Assembly (NCBI GenBank): GCA_030762895.1
Contig: JAUPTC010000203.1
Coordinates: forward strand, 1 to 64,000
Source: Sophora flavescens
Taxonomy: Eukaryota; Streptophyta; Magnoliopsida; Fabales; Fabaceae
DNA length: 64,000 bases
Direction: 5' to 3'
A model generated the notes under the pieces. The model did no database searches. It was not told the origin of the DNA and saw nothing but the letters and a program-made list of their open reading frames with translations. Positions 1-10,935 of the stretch are shown piece after piece. A program made the position numbers and the translations under genes. Positions within the stretch are counted from its first letter, which is position 1. Every line of letters starts with the position of its first letter.

Positions 1-1008
1 ATAAAATATTCCCGAGAATAAAATTAGTGAATGGTAGTTATAAACTTGGGAAAACTCTATTCCCATGTGTAAAGATGGGAAAACTTTATTCCCGAGAATC
101 ATATTCCCAAAAATATAGTTTACCTGAGAATGAAACATTCCAGATACCAAATGTCATCTCAAGGATATTAAATAAAACTCCATTTCCGTAAAACGGCAAA
201 CAATTTTGAAATATAACAAAGGCGGTGGTGTGTTTTAAAATTCAACCTGCTCTCCAGTTTTTATTTTATTTTATTAAACAAACAACAGTGCTAGACAGTA
301 CCACAATGCAGCGACAAAACCATTACCGACATTGAATGGCCAACCACAGTAAAAGAGATAGAACTGTAAACCATAAAATGGTTAATTCATTTAGTTGCTT
401 TCGTATACCGTTTCACGAATAATATTCGTACCAATTAGCTTTTTCCTTTATTAAATAAAGGAAATGTACAGTATCTTGGATTCGTGAAATTTGACGAAAA
501 CTAAGTTGGTGCAAAATAGCATCGCTAAAACTAAATACATTTTAAAAGTGAGATGAACTATTATTATGTCCGGTGCATATTATATAAGTATTAACGAAAT
601 TTCATTAAAATAACACAAAAATAAAAGATAGATGTTTAACACGTTGGCCAAACACGTAATCCAGTTAGATCTAGTGTTGAATCAAGAGAAAATCACAAAA
701 ATGCATTTAGATCCAAGCTCATAAACTACATACGTTAGGATTCTGGAAAGAATTCCAAATGTAAGTTTAGAACTTCGTCACAAAACGTAATGGACCTTAA
801 ACGAGAAGAAAAAGAAGAGGTCAAGTGATTGAATTCATGATAACGTGAAAAGTATTCATGCAAACAAACATGATTGCACGACAAAATTTATTGTCGTAAA
901 GGATTACCATATCTACTAGCGATAAGAGAAATGTTGTAACGTCTTAAGGATATTGGTTAAGATATGAAAGATAAAAAAATTATGTTAAAAATTATATATT
1001 CAATATCT
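1..1008. other. AT-rich intergenic sequence, no gene seen
   Basis: No open frame or splice-bounded coding stretch stands out on either strand. The motif TATTCCCGAGAAT occurs near position 7 and again near 95, which could be the edge of a decayed repeat, but no partner end is visible in the window. Confidence 0.6.
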
Positions 1009-1369
1009 TAAAAGTTAAATTTAATTGTATTTTTAATTCCTCTATTTAACACACATGCGATTTTAGTCCATTTAATTTTTTTTAAAACAGATGATCCTTC
1101 AATTTTTTAAAAGTTATAATATTGGTCCCTCTGACGGATGGGTGTTAGATTTTTAACGGAAGTGGACACATAGTCCACCGGACATTGTTTTAGATTAAAA
1201 TATTAATTTATTTAATAAAAATATATAATAAAAAGTATTTCTTCCTTCCTCCTTTACCTCTGCACAGCGCAACTACGATCTACACACAACACTGCCCTCG
1301 CCCCGTTCACCGCGTCTTCCACATGCAGGAATGAAGCATGATTGCTTTCATTTCAAGGACCGTAAATTG

Positions 1370-1774
1370 CTATAACTGATCTCTCTGGTCCATAGGATCT
1401 GATTGGGCTACCATATTATCATCTCTATAACAGAGAAGGATACCATTGGAAAAATCTAAAATTCCCATGTCAATTTCCGAGAAATCAGCTTCAACCCATT
1501 CTCTGCCATTGATATCTATAGCAGCTAGAGATGTTGGAATTGTATATTTATTCACAGAAAACATAGACAAAAACTGAGAGCATGGAATTGGGTATTTAAT
1601 TGAAATATAATTGACATATTCCACCAAATATGCTACTCTATGATGCATGTCAATCAATTTTAGAGTTCCAAATTCACACCCCACGTATTTGGGGTACTCA
1701 TATGCTTTATGCGAAATAGGTCTCTTCGATGAAGTCTTGTGGTTGTAACCAAGGTGATTCTGGAATGTGCACAA
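1370..1774 (-). pseudogene. Unidentified coding fragment inside the TIR element
   Basis: An open frame of 134 codons runs on the minus strand inside the TIR element. The composition looks like a soluble plant protein (few low-complexity stretches; aromatic and charged residues evenly mixed), with stretches such as DINGREWVEADFSEIDMG near residues 87-104. I do not recognise a family. The apparent ATG may not be a genuine start, and the frame ends close to the TIR, so this is probably a captured exon rather than a complete gene. It could also be chance, but a 134-codon frame in DNA this AT-rich is unusual. Confidence 0.4.
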
Positions 1775-1868
1775 GGTGTTCGATGAAATGGTTGAGATGG
1801 GGATTAAGTCGACGGTTGTTGTTTACATTATTCTTGTTCGTGTCTTTGCAACGAGGGTCGAATGACAG

Positions 1869-2244
1869 ATGCAGAAGGGCTTGAACCTTGATGTTGTGAC
1901 ATTTTTTAGTCTAACAGAGGATTAAGATCCTCTGTTTTTTTTTTAGAAAAGGTAGATGACTTTAGTGTATTTTGAGAGAGAAAGATGGAAGAAAAAAAAA
2001 ATGAAAAATAAGATTAGAGAAAGTAATATAGAAAAGAGATAGAGAGAAAGTCACCTATCTTTTTTCATCACAAAGGTAGAGGATTTGAATCTCTAATAGC
2101 TGATATGTGCAAGGTGGGGCTTTGAAGGCTGCACGGTACTGTTTTGCTTGTATGGTAAAATTTGGAGTTGTTCCTAGTAGATATGCTTATAATTCGTGGA
2201 TTGATGGATACTGTAGGGCGTGGAACTCGCTTGAAGCAATGCTC
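1869..2244 (+). pseudogene. Pentatricopeptide-repeat (PPR) gene fragment, split by a MITE
   Basis: PPR proteins bind organellar RNA through tandem 35-residue helical repeats. Here one and a half repeats remain. The first part (1869-1914) reads MQKGLNLDVVTFFSL. After the MITE at 1915-2093 is skipped the frame resumes with IADMCKVG. A one-base deletion near 2119 then shifts the frame, which continues through ARYCFACMVKFGVVPS and YNSWIDGYCRAWNSLEAM. The P-type signature (VVP...AYNS.IDGYCR...) is clear. No start, stop or remaining repeats are present. The fragment lies between the TIRs of the 1017-2552 element, so it was probably captured from a host PPR gene and then decayed. Confidence 0.75.
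1915..2093. mobile_element. Tourist-like MITE inserted in the PPR fragment
   Basis: The 179-base insertion starts with CAGAGGATTAAGAT and ends with the inverted counterpart ATTTGAATCTC. It is flanked by TAA on both sides (1912-1914 and 2094-2096). A 3-base TAA duplication is typical of PIF/Harbinger-derived (Tourist) MITEs. Removing it rejoins the PPR frame exactly at ...FFSL/IADM..., which independently supports the boundaries. The interior is purine-rich and has no coding capacity. Confidence 0.7.
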
Positions 2245-2552
2245 GCTTTTCTCCTTGTGGTGTTGTTTTGGATGGTGGTAGTATGCACACTCGTTGGAGG
2301 TTGCTGGGGTAGAGGGGGAAGAGGCGTTGGAAGATGGAGGAAGAAGATGACATCACTTTTTTATTAAAAAAATTAATATTTTAATTTAAAGTTAAAATTA
2401 ACAGCCGTTCGACAATTCTGTTAAAAAACTAACAGTCGTTGGACTAAAGTCGATACTTCCAAAAAATTGGAGGACTAAATGCGCTCAAAAAAATTAAAGG
2501 GACTAAAATCGCACATGAGCCAAAATAGGGGGACCAAAAGTATAATTAAGCC

Positions 2553-3967
2553 TAAAAGTTAAAAAGTTGTTTTTTCAAAACAAAGTTTCTATTTTTTGGT
2601 TTTTTTAACCAATGTCCTTCGGGCACTGCCCATTCTCTCTCGAAATTTGAGTTCATCTTTATAGGAGCATACATTCTCTTTCTTCATCATGTTGGTAACT
2701 TTTAAGGTGGGGGAGCCACTAAATCTCTCACCCGTGAGGGAGCAAAATATGTTGTTGGATATAATGTAAAATAATGGAACGGTCACGATCTGATGATGCT
2801 AGCAGGTAAAGCAGGTCACTTCCTATTTTACGAAACGGTCCCCGTCTTTTTTAAAAGTTTTGTAATTTACAAATTAATCCTTCCCAATGTTTTCTGTTTC
2901 CTTGCCTCACAGCAGCAAGAGATCCATCACCCACCATAGAATCTGACCACTACCCATCATTATCACCAACTTTTAATTTGAACTTCCTAAAACAATGATG
3001 AACTTGAAACAGATTGACTAGAGCTATGCAGACCCATGCGGTGGTTCACATGCTCTTTCAAGCCATTTCATTAGGGGTGGGGTTGTGGCAGTGAGCAAGG
3101 CACGGTGGTTCGCGATCGGGATGTAGCTCTGCGTTGCACTACGCGGTGGAGGGTAGGTCGTGCGGCGGATCTGGTTGTAAGGAGGGGAGGTCGGATCTGA
3201 TATGATATAGCTGAAAAAATAGATCATGTCTAGAGTCTAGAGTCTAGAGTAGGAGAAGACATCGAGATGTGGCTTTAGTTTTAAACTCCAAATATAAAGA
3301 GAGATTCTAATTGCTTTGGCTTTCATACCCAAGGTCGTGTGTTCAAAACCCAAGGATTAAGGTTTTCATTTTTTGGTTGCCATGCTAACTGGCACTCGGA
3401 GGGTGCGAATGCACCAAGTTCTTCGCTCACGAGAGTATGCGTCCGGAGACGGGTATTTTTTTTTCAATCGCATGTATAAGGATGAGTACTATAGTACCCT
3501 ACCCAAATCAAATCTATTGCCATTCCTACTTCTGAAGGTAAAATCAATTTTACCTGATAGTAACCAAACACCTCATTTTTACTAAAATCACGTTTGACAA
3601 GAGACAAAATCAATTCAGAAGATTTTCAAAGTAGAACCAAACACATTCCTTGTCGTCTAATGTTTATATTTTCTTTAGATTATAATAGTAATTAAATCTA
3701 GGAAAAAAATAATTATCTATCAAGAATTATATATTCTGCAAAGTAAAAAATGTTCCATCTATTAATTGAAGGGCAACATTATAAAGAGATTGAGTTTGAT
3801 GTCTTCTATATAAGCACAGCCGCAACTCTACTACTTCATTAGATATTTCAGAGTCACAAAGAGCATAATCCATATCAGGTAAATGAGGTACCACACAAAA
3901 GTTTCTATCCTACTTTTAAAAAAAAATATCAGGAAAGCATTCAAATAATACAACAACAAGAAGAATT
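2553..3967. other. Intergenic sequence, no gene recognised
   Basis: Short open frames here are not supported by recognisable protein sequence. There is a small GC-rich patch at about 3030-3200 and a three-copy TCTAGAG run near 3228-3250. Near 3330 the text GGTCGTGTGTTCAAAACCC resembles a tRNA/SINE B box, but no A box or body could be placed. Confidence 0.5.
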
Positions 3968-4561
3968 ACGTGAATTTTGGCTTGGACAATCTCCCACATG
4001 AAGTTAGTGAAAGTGGGGGACATGGTAGAAGTCTGGGGAGCGTGGATAAGCAAGAGACCTATTCTAGATCAACTAGGAGCAACATTTCAGATCGTAAAAT
4101 TCTGTAGAGTGCTAGCCAAAGTGATCAAGAAGCTACATAGGTATGTTTTATGGAAATCTTTATGAAGTTTATGGGGCTTTTAGCAATGTTATGCTGACTA
4201 TAATTGAGAAGACTCATAATCAAGTTACAAACCGAGAGCTTGTTCTGGAAGGTTAGTATTGTTTCATTAAAGAAATCTGACATAGGTCTAACCATCAAAA
4301 CAAGTTCCCCGTTTATAACTCGACCATGAATCTCCTCAATTATAATCAGTATGACATTATTAAAAGCCCCATAACTATAAAACATCCTTTTGTAGCTTCT
4401 TGGTCACTTTGGTTAGCACTCGACAGAATACCACGATCTAGAATGTTGCTCCTAGTTGATCTAGAATAGGCCTCATGCTTATCCATGATTCCCAGAATTC
4501 CACCGTGTTTTCCACTTTCACCAACTTCATGTGGGAGATTGTTGAGGCCAAACTTCTTCAC
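3968..4561. repeat. Long inverted repeat (hairpin) of a gene-like segment
   Basis: Arms of about 250-260 bases (approximately 3968-4230 and 4300-4561) are reverse complements with scattered mismatches and a short spacer. Shared blocks include CAATCTCCCACATGAAGTT and CTATTCTAGATCAACTAGG. The minus strand of the right arm is open for about 71 codons (contains NLPHEVGESGKHGG and ANQSDQEATKG). The left arm read on the plus strand gives the same peptide with stops, so the duplicated segment once coded for something. I do not recognise the protein. A transcript across the locus would fold into a long double-stranded hairpin. Confidence 0.75.
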
Positions 4562-5949
4562 TTCACGCTTAACATCTACCCGAAATCAAAACGTGTAGAT
4601 ATTAGATTCCACTCATCTATATCATGTCTCCCGGACTTCGGCTTGAGTATATATAGTTGTCCTTGTCGTCAAGGATGCCAGAAGGCTCGATGCGCTTAGT
4701 TCTAAACAAAGAGAGTGATTTAAAGCACGAATCTAACCAAGAGTGCTCTTTCTTCGTGCTCTCTCCTACTTGCTCAACAGTTTCAATAAAACAACCATTA
4801 TGACAAGAATCTGCAAAAATTATGATATCATAATCTTTAGGGACCCCGTGTCCTGTATCATCATCTGTTCACATATACACACAAACATGACACATTTAGC
4901 ATTGCTTCCCAATGAAATATCATTTCACCGAACTCCCTCCGGATTTAATTATAAGTAAAAAAATACCAATATTTTAGGGACTAAAATATAAACAAAATCC
5001 AACAAACGCAACTCTATTTAATGTAAGTATTCCAAAAATCAAGAAAATTAACCAATCAAATCAATTCTCCATTTACTTTTCTAAGAGCATTGCACATTCC
5101 CGAGATAATTAAATGATAGTTTAATAATTATAACTCATTTTTTACATAAATCAAGACAATTAAACTAAATTTACTAACTTCCTTAATAATTGTGAAATTA
5201 GATATTTTTGTTTATAATTGAGTCCGGAAGAAGTACAACTTATTTCGAAATATAACTAGTCTAAAGTTAATGTTAATAGAAGAAAAGGTAAATATAGAAT
5301 AAACATCATAATTAAGAATGCCAAAATTTGAATTTGAATTTGAATTGTTCTTTCAGTATAGTGGAATAAGGAAAAAAAAACCGTCCTTATACCTGGTTTC
5401 AACATTTGGTGTTTTCATATCAAATGTATACCGAATTGTACTCAAAGAGGGAAAAAAACAACAAAGAAAGGAATGATGTAATGAATTTTACAAAAAATGA
5501 ATACTGAAAATATAGACATCATGATCGCGGCAGGACGACAAAAAATAAGAAAAAGAAAAAAGAAAAAAGTAGTCACCAATTTTATTAAATTAAAAAAATT
5601 GGAAAAACATTTAGAGAAGAAAACTTTGAAACCAAATTTGGATTCGGAGTCAATAATATAGTCGTCTCAAGACTAATGCCCGAGTTAATTATGCAATTTT
5701 TTTACATAACCTTTAAAAATATTTATTTTATCTCATTTTAACATAAAAAAGAAGTAAAAAAATAATAAAAATTAATTTTGACTTGACAATTTTGATCCGT
5801 TCCTACATATATCCCTTGTTTCCATGGGAAATTCACATAGCCACGTAGTTCTATACATACAAGAAGGTAGTTATTTTCAATAATTATGTTATGTTTTGAG
5901 TGAGTGTTGTACGAACAGTATGAAATGAATTTTTTCTACGTTTTCATGG
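4562..5949. other. AT-rich intergenic sequence, no gene seen
   Basis: Only short AT-biased frames and simple runs are visible (for example poly-A/AAAG stretches near 5540-5570 and a GAATTT triplet repeat near 5330-5345). Nothing resembles a protein family. Confidence 0.55.
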
Positions 5950-6167
5950 GTTGGGTGATTTTGATTTTCGAAAATATTTTTCATTTTTTAAGGGATTTTT
6001 CATTTTCATTTTTATGTTAACTTTTTTATTTTCAAATTTTAATTAATTCAGAAAACATTTTTTTATTTTCAGAAATAGAAAGATTTTAAGATTTTTTGAA
6101 TTTTGAAATGGATCTTTCCAAAGGAAAAATTTGAGAATGGACTATCCCAAAACGGATCACACCCAAC
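5950..6167. mobile_element. Candidate small MITE
   Basis: The left end GTTGGGTGATTTTGAT and the right end ATCACACCCAAC are inverted with respect to each other and bound a T-rich 218-base interior. No convincing target-site duplication was found, so the boundaries and class are tentative. Confidence 0.35.
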
Positions 6168-6795
6168 ACTGGCCCACTTTACAAATGATTTTTTTTTTAA
6201 TTTTCAATTAAATTACTTAGACCAAACTGATCCTACTTAAGCACAAGTCTATAGAGCATTTCTTTGGTGGTTTTCGAAACCATTTCAAACCGGCCAACTA
6301 ATAAGCTCAGGAAAAAAAAATGGATGGTGTGAAAAATAAAAGCCCTAAACAGAACAATCAGAAAAAACAACAGGATAAAAAGTTAAAAACTAAAAAGAAA
6401 AAAAACAGTAAACCAGCATGAAAGTTTTCTTTTTAGACCTGTGACTTGCAGAACGTAACCGCAAGAGGAGGAGTTGGGGCCGGAGTCTTTACGGCGGCGG
6501 ACGGTGGCCGTGAGCGTCTGGGTGGAGCTGGAGGTGACGACGCAGCTGGATCTGTTGTACGACGGTTCCTGTCCGAGGTGGAACTGAACTGCCTCGTACG
6601 GAGGGGCCGGATGGCGTCTGGTTTACGGTGGCCTGATGCGTGGGAATGATGGCTGTACGCGGTGGAGGACCTGGGCAGCGGATCTGGTCCGAGGTGAAAC
6701 TTCTTCGCGCATGGGGGAGCTGTAGTGAATACGGCTTGCGGCAGAGATTGGATGCTGTTGGAAGGAGTGGGTAGGATCTGCCCAAGACAACATGA
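6168..6795. other. Intergenic with a GC-rich island
   Basis: From about 6445 to 6770 the base composition becomes markedly GC-rich, with CGGCGG-type runs in an otherwise AT-rich landscape. Frames are open for 67 codons (plus, 6446-6649) and 98 codons (minus, 6489-6785). Neither peptide shows a recognisable domain; both look like by-products of GC content. It may be a captured gene edge or the interior of a decayed TIR element. Comparable GC-rich patches lie near 3030-3200 and 44200-44400. Confidence 0.4.
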
Positions 6796-7094
6796 AACCT
6801 AATTTACGTGAAGCCTTAAAAGCAAATAAATCATGAGTGAGGTGGGCCGATGGACCTAAGCAAGGGCTTGTCTGATTTTACTCTTGGGTCGGGTTTGAGA
6901 ACCTAATTTAGGTGAGGTTTTAAAGCAAAAAAAATCATGAGTGAGGTGGGCCGATGGATCTAAGCAAGGACTTGTCTGGCTTTACTCTTGGGTCGGGTCT
7001 GAGAACCTAATTTACGTGAGGCCTTAAAACAAATAAATCATGAGTGAGGTGGGCCGATGGACCTAAGTAAGGACTTGTCTTGCTTTACTCTTCC
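6796..7094. repeat. 104-bp tandem repeat, three copies
   Basis: Units start at 6796, 6900 and 7004, a period of exactly 104 bases. Each contains CATGAGTGAGGTGGGCCGAT followed by CTTGTCTGNNTTTACTCTTGGGTC. The third copy is truncated at its 3' end (about 7094). Differences between units are mainly single-base changes. Confidence 0.9.
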
Positions 7095-7436
7095 CATCTG
7101 TTTGCTGCTAGTATTTGTTTTGTGTGTGTGTGTGTGTTTTGTTGTGTTGAAATAGGATGGATGTTGAGGTTTAGTATTGTGGGAGTGGTGAAGAAGATGA
7201 TGGGATAATGCTTGTGGTTAAGTTGAGGTGTTTGATACAAGTTCTAGCAAAGCTGCAAACTTGATTAGAAAAGAAATGGGAGTTTAAGTAGTTGCCATTG
7301 CATGGGAGTGATGGAATCTGTGGTGTTAAACAATTCAAGAAGAAATTTAAAAATGAAGGGAGTAAGTAGTGAGAGGGAGATGGTGACAAGAAGAAAAGAA
7401 GAGTAAGGTGCTCAGCAGATGAGAATATTTTTTTTT
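7095..7436. other. Intergenic, no gene seen
   Basis: A short (GT)n tract lies near 7119-7136. The 72-codon minus frame at 7171-7389 has no recognisable features. Confidence 0.5.
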
Positions 7437-7818
7437 AACCTCTCCCCTTTCTCCTTCTACGGTTAATGAATTATAGAAAAATCAGAAGCTGAAAAATGGC
7501 CAAAAACTGTTATGCCACGACAATTCCATTTCATTCCCACCACCCATTTGATGTTGTAAGGTTTGTCTGAAAAATCTTATCCATTCAGCATCATAGCCCA
7601 TAGGAAATGGCGAGCAATGGATCAAGTGCATGATGAGTCGGTCCATCATATTTGTTGTTTAACGTAACTTGGTCCCGAAATATTTAAAAATATCTCTAAA
7701 TTAAAATAATCCATCACACTAATGCAATTTGGCAATATTTTCAATTTGGGACTATAACATAACGAAAGTTATTCAATTAAGAGGATGTTCTTGTCCATTT
7801 TTTTATGTGAGGATCCAA

Positions 7819-8579
7819 TAGAGGTGTTAATCAATCGATCCAAACCGATTCAAATCATAAAACCCGGATCGAAAAATAAAAAACAGAACGAATTGAAAAT
7901 AAAAAAAATAGCTGTTTTTAATTGGATTGGATCGGATTTTGGATCCTCTAATGAAATCCAATCCAATCCAAACCGATCTATTATATAAATATACTATTAT
8001 TTTTGAAATTATAGTATTACGTATACTTAAACAATGTTTTTCATACTTTTATGTCCTTCATTCTTTTTAATATTTTTGTTGAAATAATATATATGAGACT
8101 ATTTAGAATAAATATTAATGTCTTGAAGTTATATTTTGGTAAAGGTTTTGACGCATAACATATATACTTGATTGACTAAACATGAAAAAAAGAAAATCAA
8201 TTAAGTAAATTTGAAAAATAATTAACTATAATTTATTTGTAGCGGATTCAAGAAAAAATAATAGGATAAGTGAGAGTAGATATAAGGAATTAACATAAAA
8301 GAAAGTGTTAAAAAAATCAATAATTATTTTTTCTCAAACTCCCAAATTAAAATGAAGATTATCTTTTGTCCACTATTAAATAAGTAGAAAATACACTTGA
8401 TATAAGAAAAAAAGTATGACAAAAACTGAATTATCCAATCCCATCCAAATCGGATCGGATCGGATTGGATTTTTTTAAGGAAGCAAACCAATCCAATCCA
8501 AACTGCACGTTGTTTTCATCATTGGATCGGATGACTTTTTAGCTAAAAACCGATCCAATCCAATCCGCGAACACCCCTA
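7819..8579. mobile_element. hAT-type MITE, copy 1
   Basis: The ends are TAGAGGTGTTAATC and the inverse of TAGGGGTGTTCG, and the flanks share an 8-base duplication GGATCCAA (7811-7818 and 8580-8587). TAGGGGTG-like ends with 8-base duplications are the hAT signature. Subterminal GGATTGGATCGG motifs occur in clusters near both ends. There is no transposase; the element is 761 bases. Confidence 0.8.
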
Positions 8580-8716
8580 GGATCCAACTTGTCACTACCA
8601 TATAATTTCAGGGATCAAATTGTTGATTCACTCAAGGTGAGGTATTGAACAACATTGAAAAACTGTGTGTCAATCAGTTTTTTACGTACGCAAGAATCAG
8701 TAATCAAACCCAACAC

Positions 8717-9820
8717 TAGAGATGGCAAAATGGACCAACCTGCCCCGCCCTGCCATTGACCCTCCGGAAACAGGGTCGGCGGGTTGACCTGTTTTAGTTA
8801 AGTGAGTTGAACCTCCCAACTCACCATGTTTAGCGGTGGGTTGGCAAGTTGGCGGGTTGACCCTCCAAAAAATAAAAAATAAATTAAAAAATAAAATCAC
8901 TAGCATACAAATATCATATAAAATATCACAAAATATAAATAATTATTTTTCAATAATAGACTAACTAATATATTAATATATTGGCGAATGGAACGAACTT
9001 GTATATATATAGTTCTGATTAGTGACTAATTGTAAACTAAAATTATATAAATATAAATATATAAACAAATAATTACTGAATGAGATGAACTAACTAATGA
9101 TTTTATGGATAGGTAAATTAAAAAATAATTCTAGCATAAAAAATATTTGAGTAAATCGCACTAACCTCCCTTGAGTTTTGATGAAATGACAACCAACCCC
9201 ATTACACTCCACCCCATTTGACTAATAGAAGAGTTAAATTATGCTAACAGAATATTCCTTAAATTAACTATGGTTAGCTTAAAAGAAAATATAAGTTACA
9301 CTCCACCACCTCTAAGCTTTTTTTAAAATAGCAAACCCCAAACTCAACCATAAATTACACTTACCCCATTTTGTAGTATTGACTAACTATTGACTTAACA
9401 TTGTCAAGTTACTTAAAAATAAATATTATTTATAATAAGTTATTCAATATTTATATACTTAATTCCTTAAAAAAAATATTTATATACTTAAAAAAAGGTT
9501 TTAAAGATTAATCTTATGCTTTCTTGTTTCCAAAATCAAGTTGTTGTCTTTAATTTTAAAAATTAAATATTTAATTTGAAAATATTATAAAAGGAATACA
9601 ATTCTATTAAGCATTTTATTTAACTCAAACAAATATTATTCAGTATACTCTCTAACAAATAATGGATATAAAACAAATATCAATAATGTGAAAAGGATTT
9701 CTTCATTTAGGCATTTAGCTCAACAACTTCTAAATAAATATCATGTTTTCAATTGTTTTATCTATAGAGAATATGAAATAATATAATAATATTTTTTATA
9801 AATATTTAAAAATGTTATTT
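8717..9820. mobile_element. Left arm of the foldback hAT, duplicated copy
   Basis: Starts TAGAGATGGCAAAATGG after CCCAACAC (8709-8716) and runs to the duplication junction at 9820. It matches 11073-12202 throughout. No right end is present, so this is a partial copy made by the tandem duplication rather than an independent insertion. Confidence 0.8.
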
Positions 9821-10176
9821 AACCTCTCCCCTTTCTCCTTCTACGGTTAATGAATTATAGAAAAAATCAGAAGCTGAAAAATGGCAAAAAACTGTTACGC
9901 CACGATAACTCCATTTCATTCCCACCGCCCATTTGCTGGATGTTGTATGGTTTGTCTGAAAAATCTTATCCATTCAGCATCATAGCCCATAGGAAATGGC
10001 GAACAATGAATCAAGCGCATGATAAGTCGGTCCATCATATTTTTTGTTTAACATAACTTGGTTCCATCACATTAAGAAATATTTTAAAATATAAAAAAAT
10101 CCATCACACTAATGCAATTTGGCAATATTTTTAATTTGGCCACGGTAACGTAATGAAAGTTATTCAGAGAATCCAA

Positions 10177-10935
10177 TAAGGGTGTTCATCAATCGATCCA
10201 AATCGATCAAATCATAAAAATTGAATTGAAAAATCGAAAAGCAAATGAACCTAAAACTGAAAAAACCCTTTTTTTTAATTGGATTGGAACCTCTAGTGAA
10301 ATTTAATCCAATCCAAATCGATCTATTATATAAATATACTATTATTTTTGAAATTATAGTATTATGCATACTTAAACATTGTTTTTCATACTTTTATGTC
10401 ATTCATTCTCTTTAATATTTTTGTTGGAATAACATATATGAAACTATTTAGAATAAATATTAATGTCTTGAAGTTATATTTTGGTAAAAGTTTTGATGCA
10501 TAACATATATACTTGATTGAGTAAACATGAAAAAAAAGAAATCAATTAAGTAAATTTTAAAAATAATTAACTATAATTTATTTGTTGCGGATTCAAGGAA
10601 AAATGATAGGATAAGTGAGAGTAGATATAGAAAATTAACATAAAAAAACGTGTTAAAAAATTATTAATTATTTTTTCTCAAACTCCCAAATTAAAATGAA
10701 GATTATCTTTTGTCAACTATTAAATAAGTAGAAAAGACACTTGACATAAGAAAAAAAAGAGTATGACAAAAACCGAATTATCCAATCCAATCCAAACAAC
10801 ATTTCATTGGATTGGATCGGATCAAAATTTTTTAAGGAAGCAAATCAATCCAATCCAAACCGCACGTTGTTTTCATCATTGGATTGGATGACTTTTTAGC
10901 TAAAAACCGTCCAATCCAATCTGCGAACACCCCTA
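10177..10935. mobile_element. hAT-type MITE, copy 2 (in the tandem duplicate)
   Basis: Same element as 7819-8579. The left duplication has one change (GAATCCAA) while the right is GGATCCAA (10936-10943). The left end here is TAAGGGTGTTCATC, closer to a TAGGGGTGTTC-type hAT end than copy 1. Confidence 0.8.

Larger units (their letters stand above)
1017..2552. mobile_element. MULE-type TIR element carrying gene fragments (Pack-MULE-like)
   Basis: The two ends are long imperfect inverted repeats of roughly 200 bases. The left end (about 1017-1210) contains 'GCGATTTTAGTCC' and 'TTGGTCCCTCTGACGG'; the right end (about 2370-2552) contains the reverse-complement counterparts. The flanks share TAAAAGTT at 1009-1016 and 2553-2560, and one base further out differs, so the duplication is 8 bases, or 9 with one mismatch. 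Long TIRs and a duplication of this size suit Mutator-like elements; 8 bases exactly would also fit hAT. The interior has no transposase. It holds two coding-looking fragments on opposite strands (1370-1774 minus; a PPR piece 1869-2244 plus), as expected of an element that has picked up host gene pieces. Confidence 0.7.

Noticed and set aside
3300..3370. tRNA-like or SINE B-box text GGTCGTGTGTTCAAAACCC
   Set aside because: No acceptor stem, A box or A-rich tail could be placed, so neither a tRNA nor a SINE can be supported.
6446..6785. Overlapping GC-rich open frames (plus 67, minus 98 codons)
   Set aside because: No domain, no splice or start context; open frames are expected in GC-rich patches on both strands.
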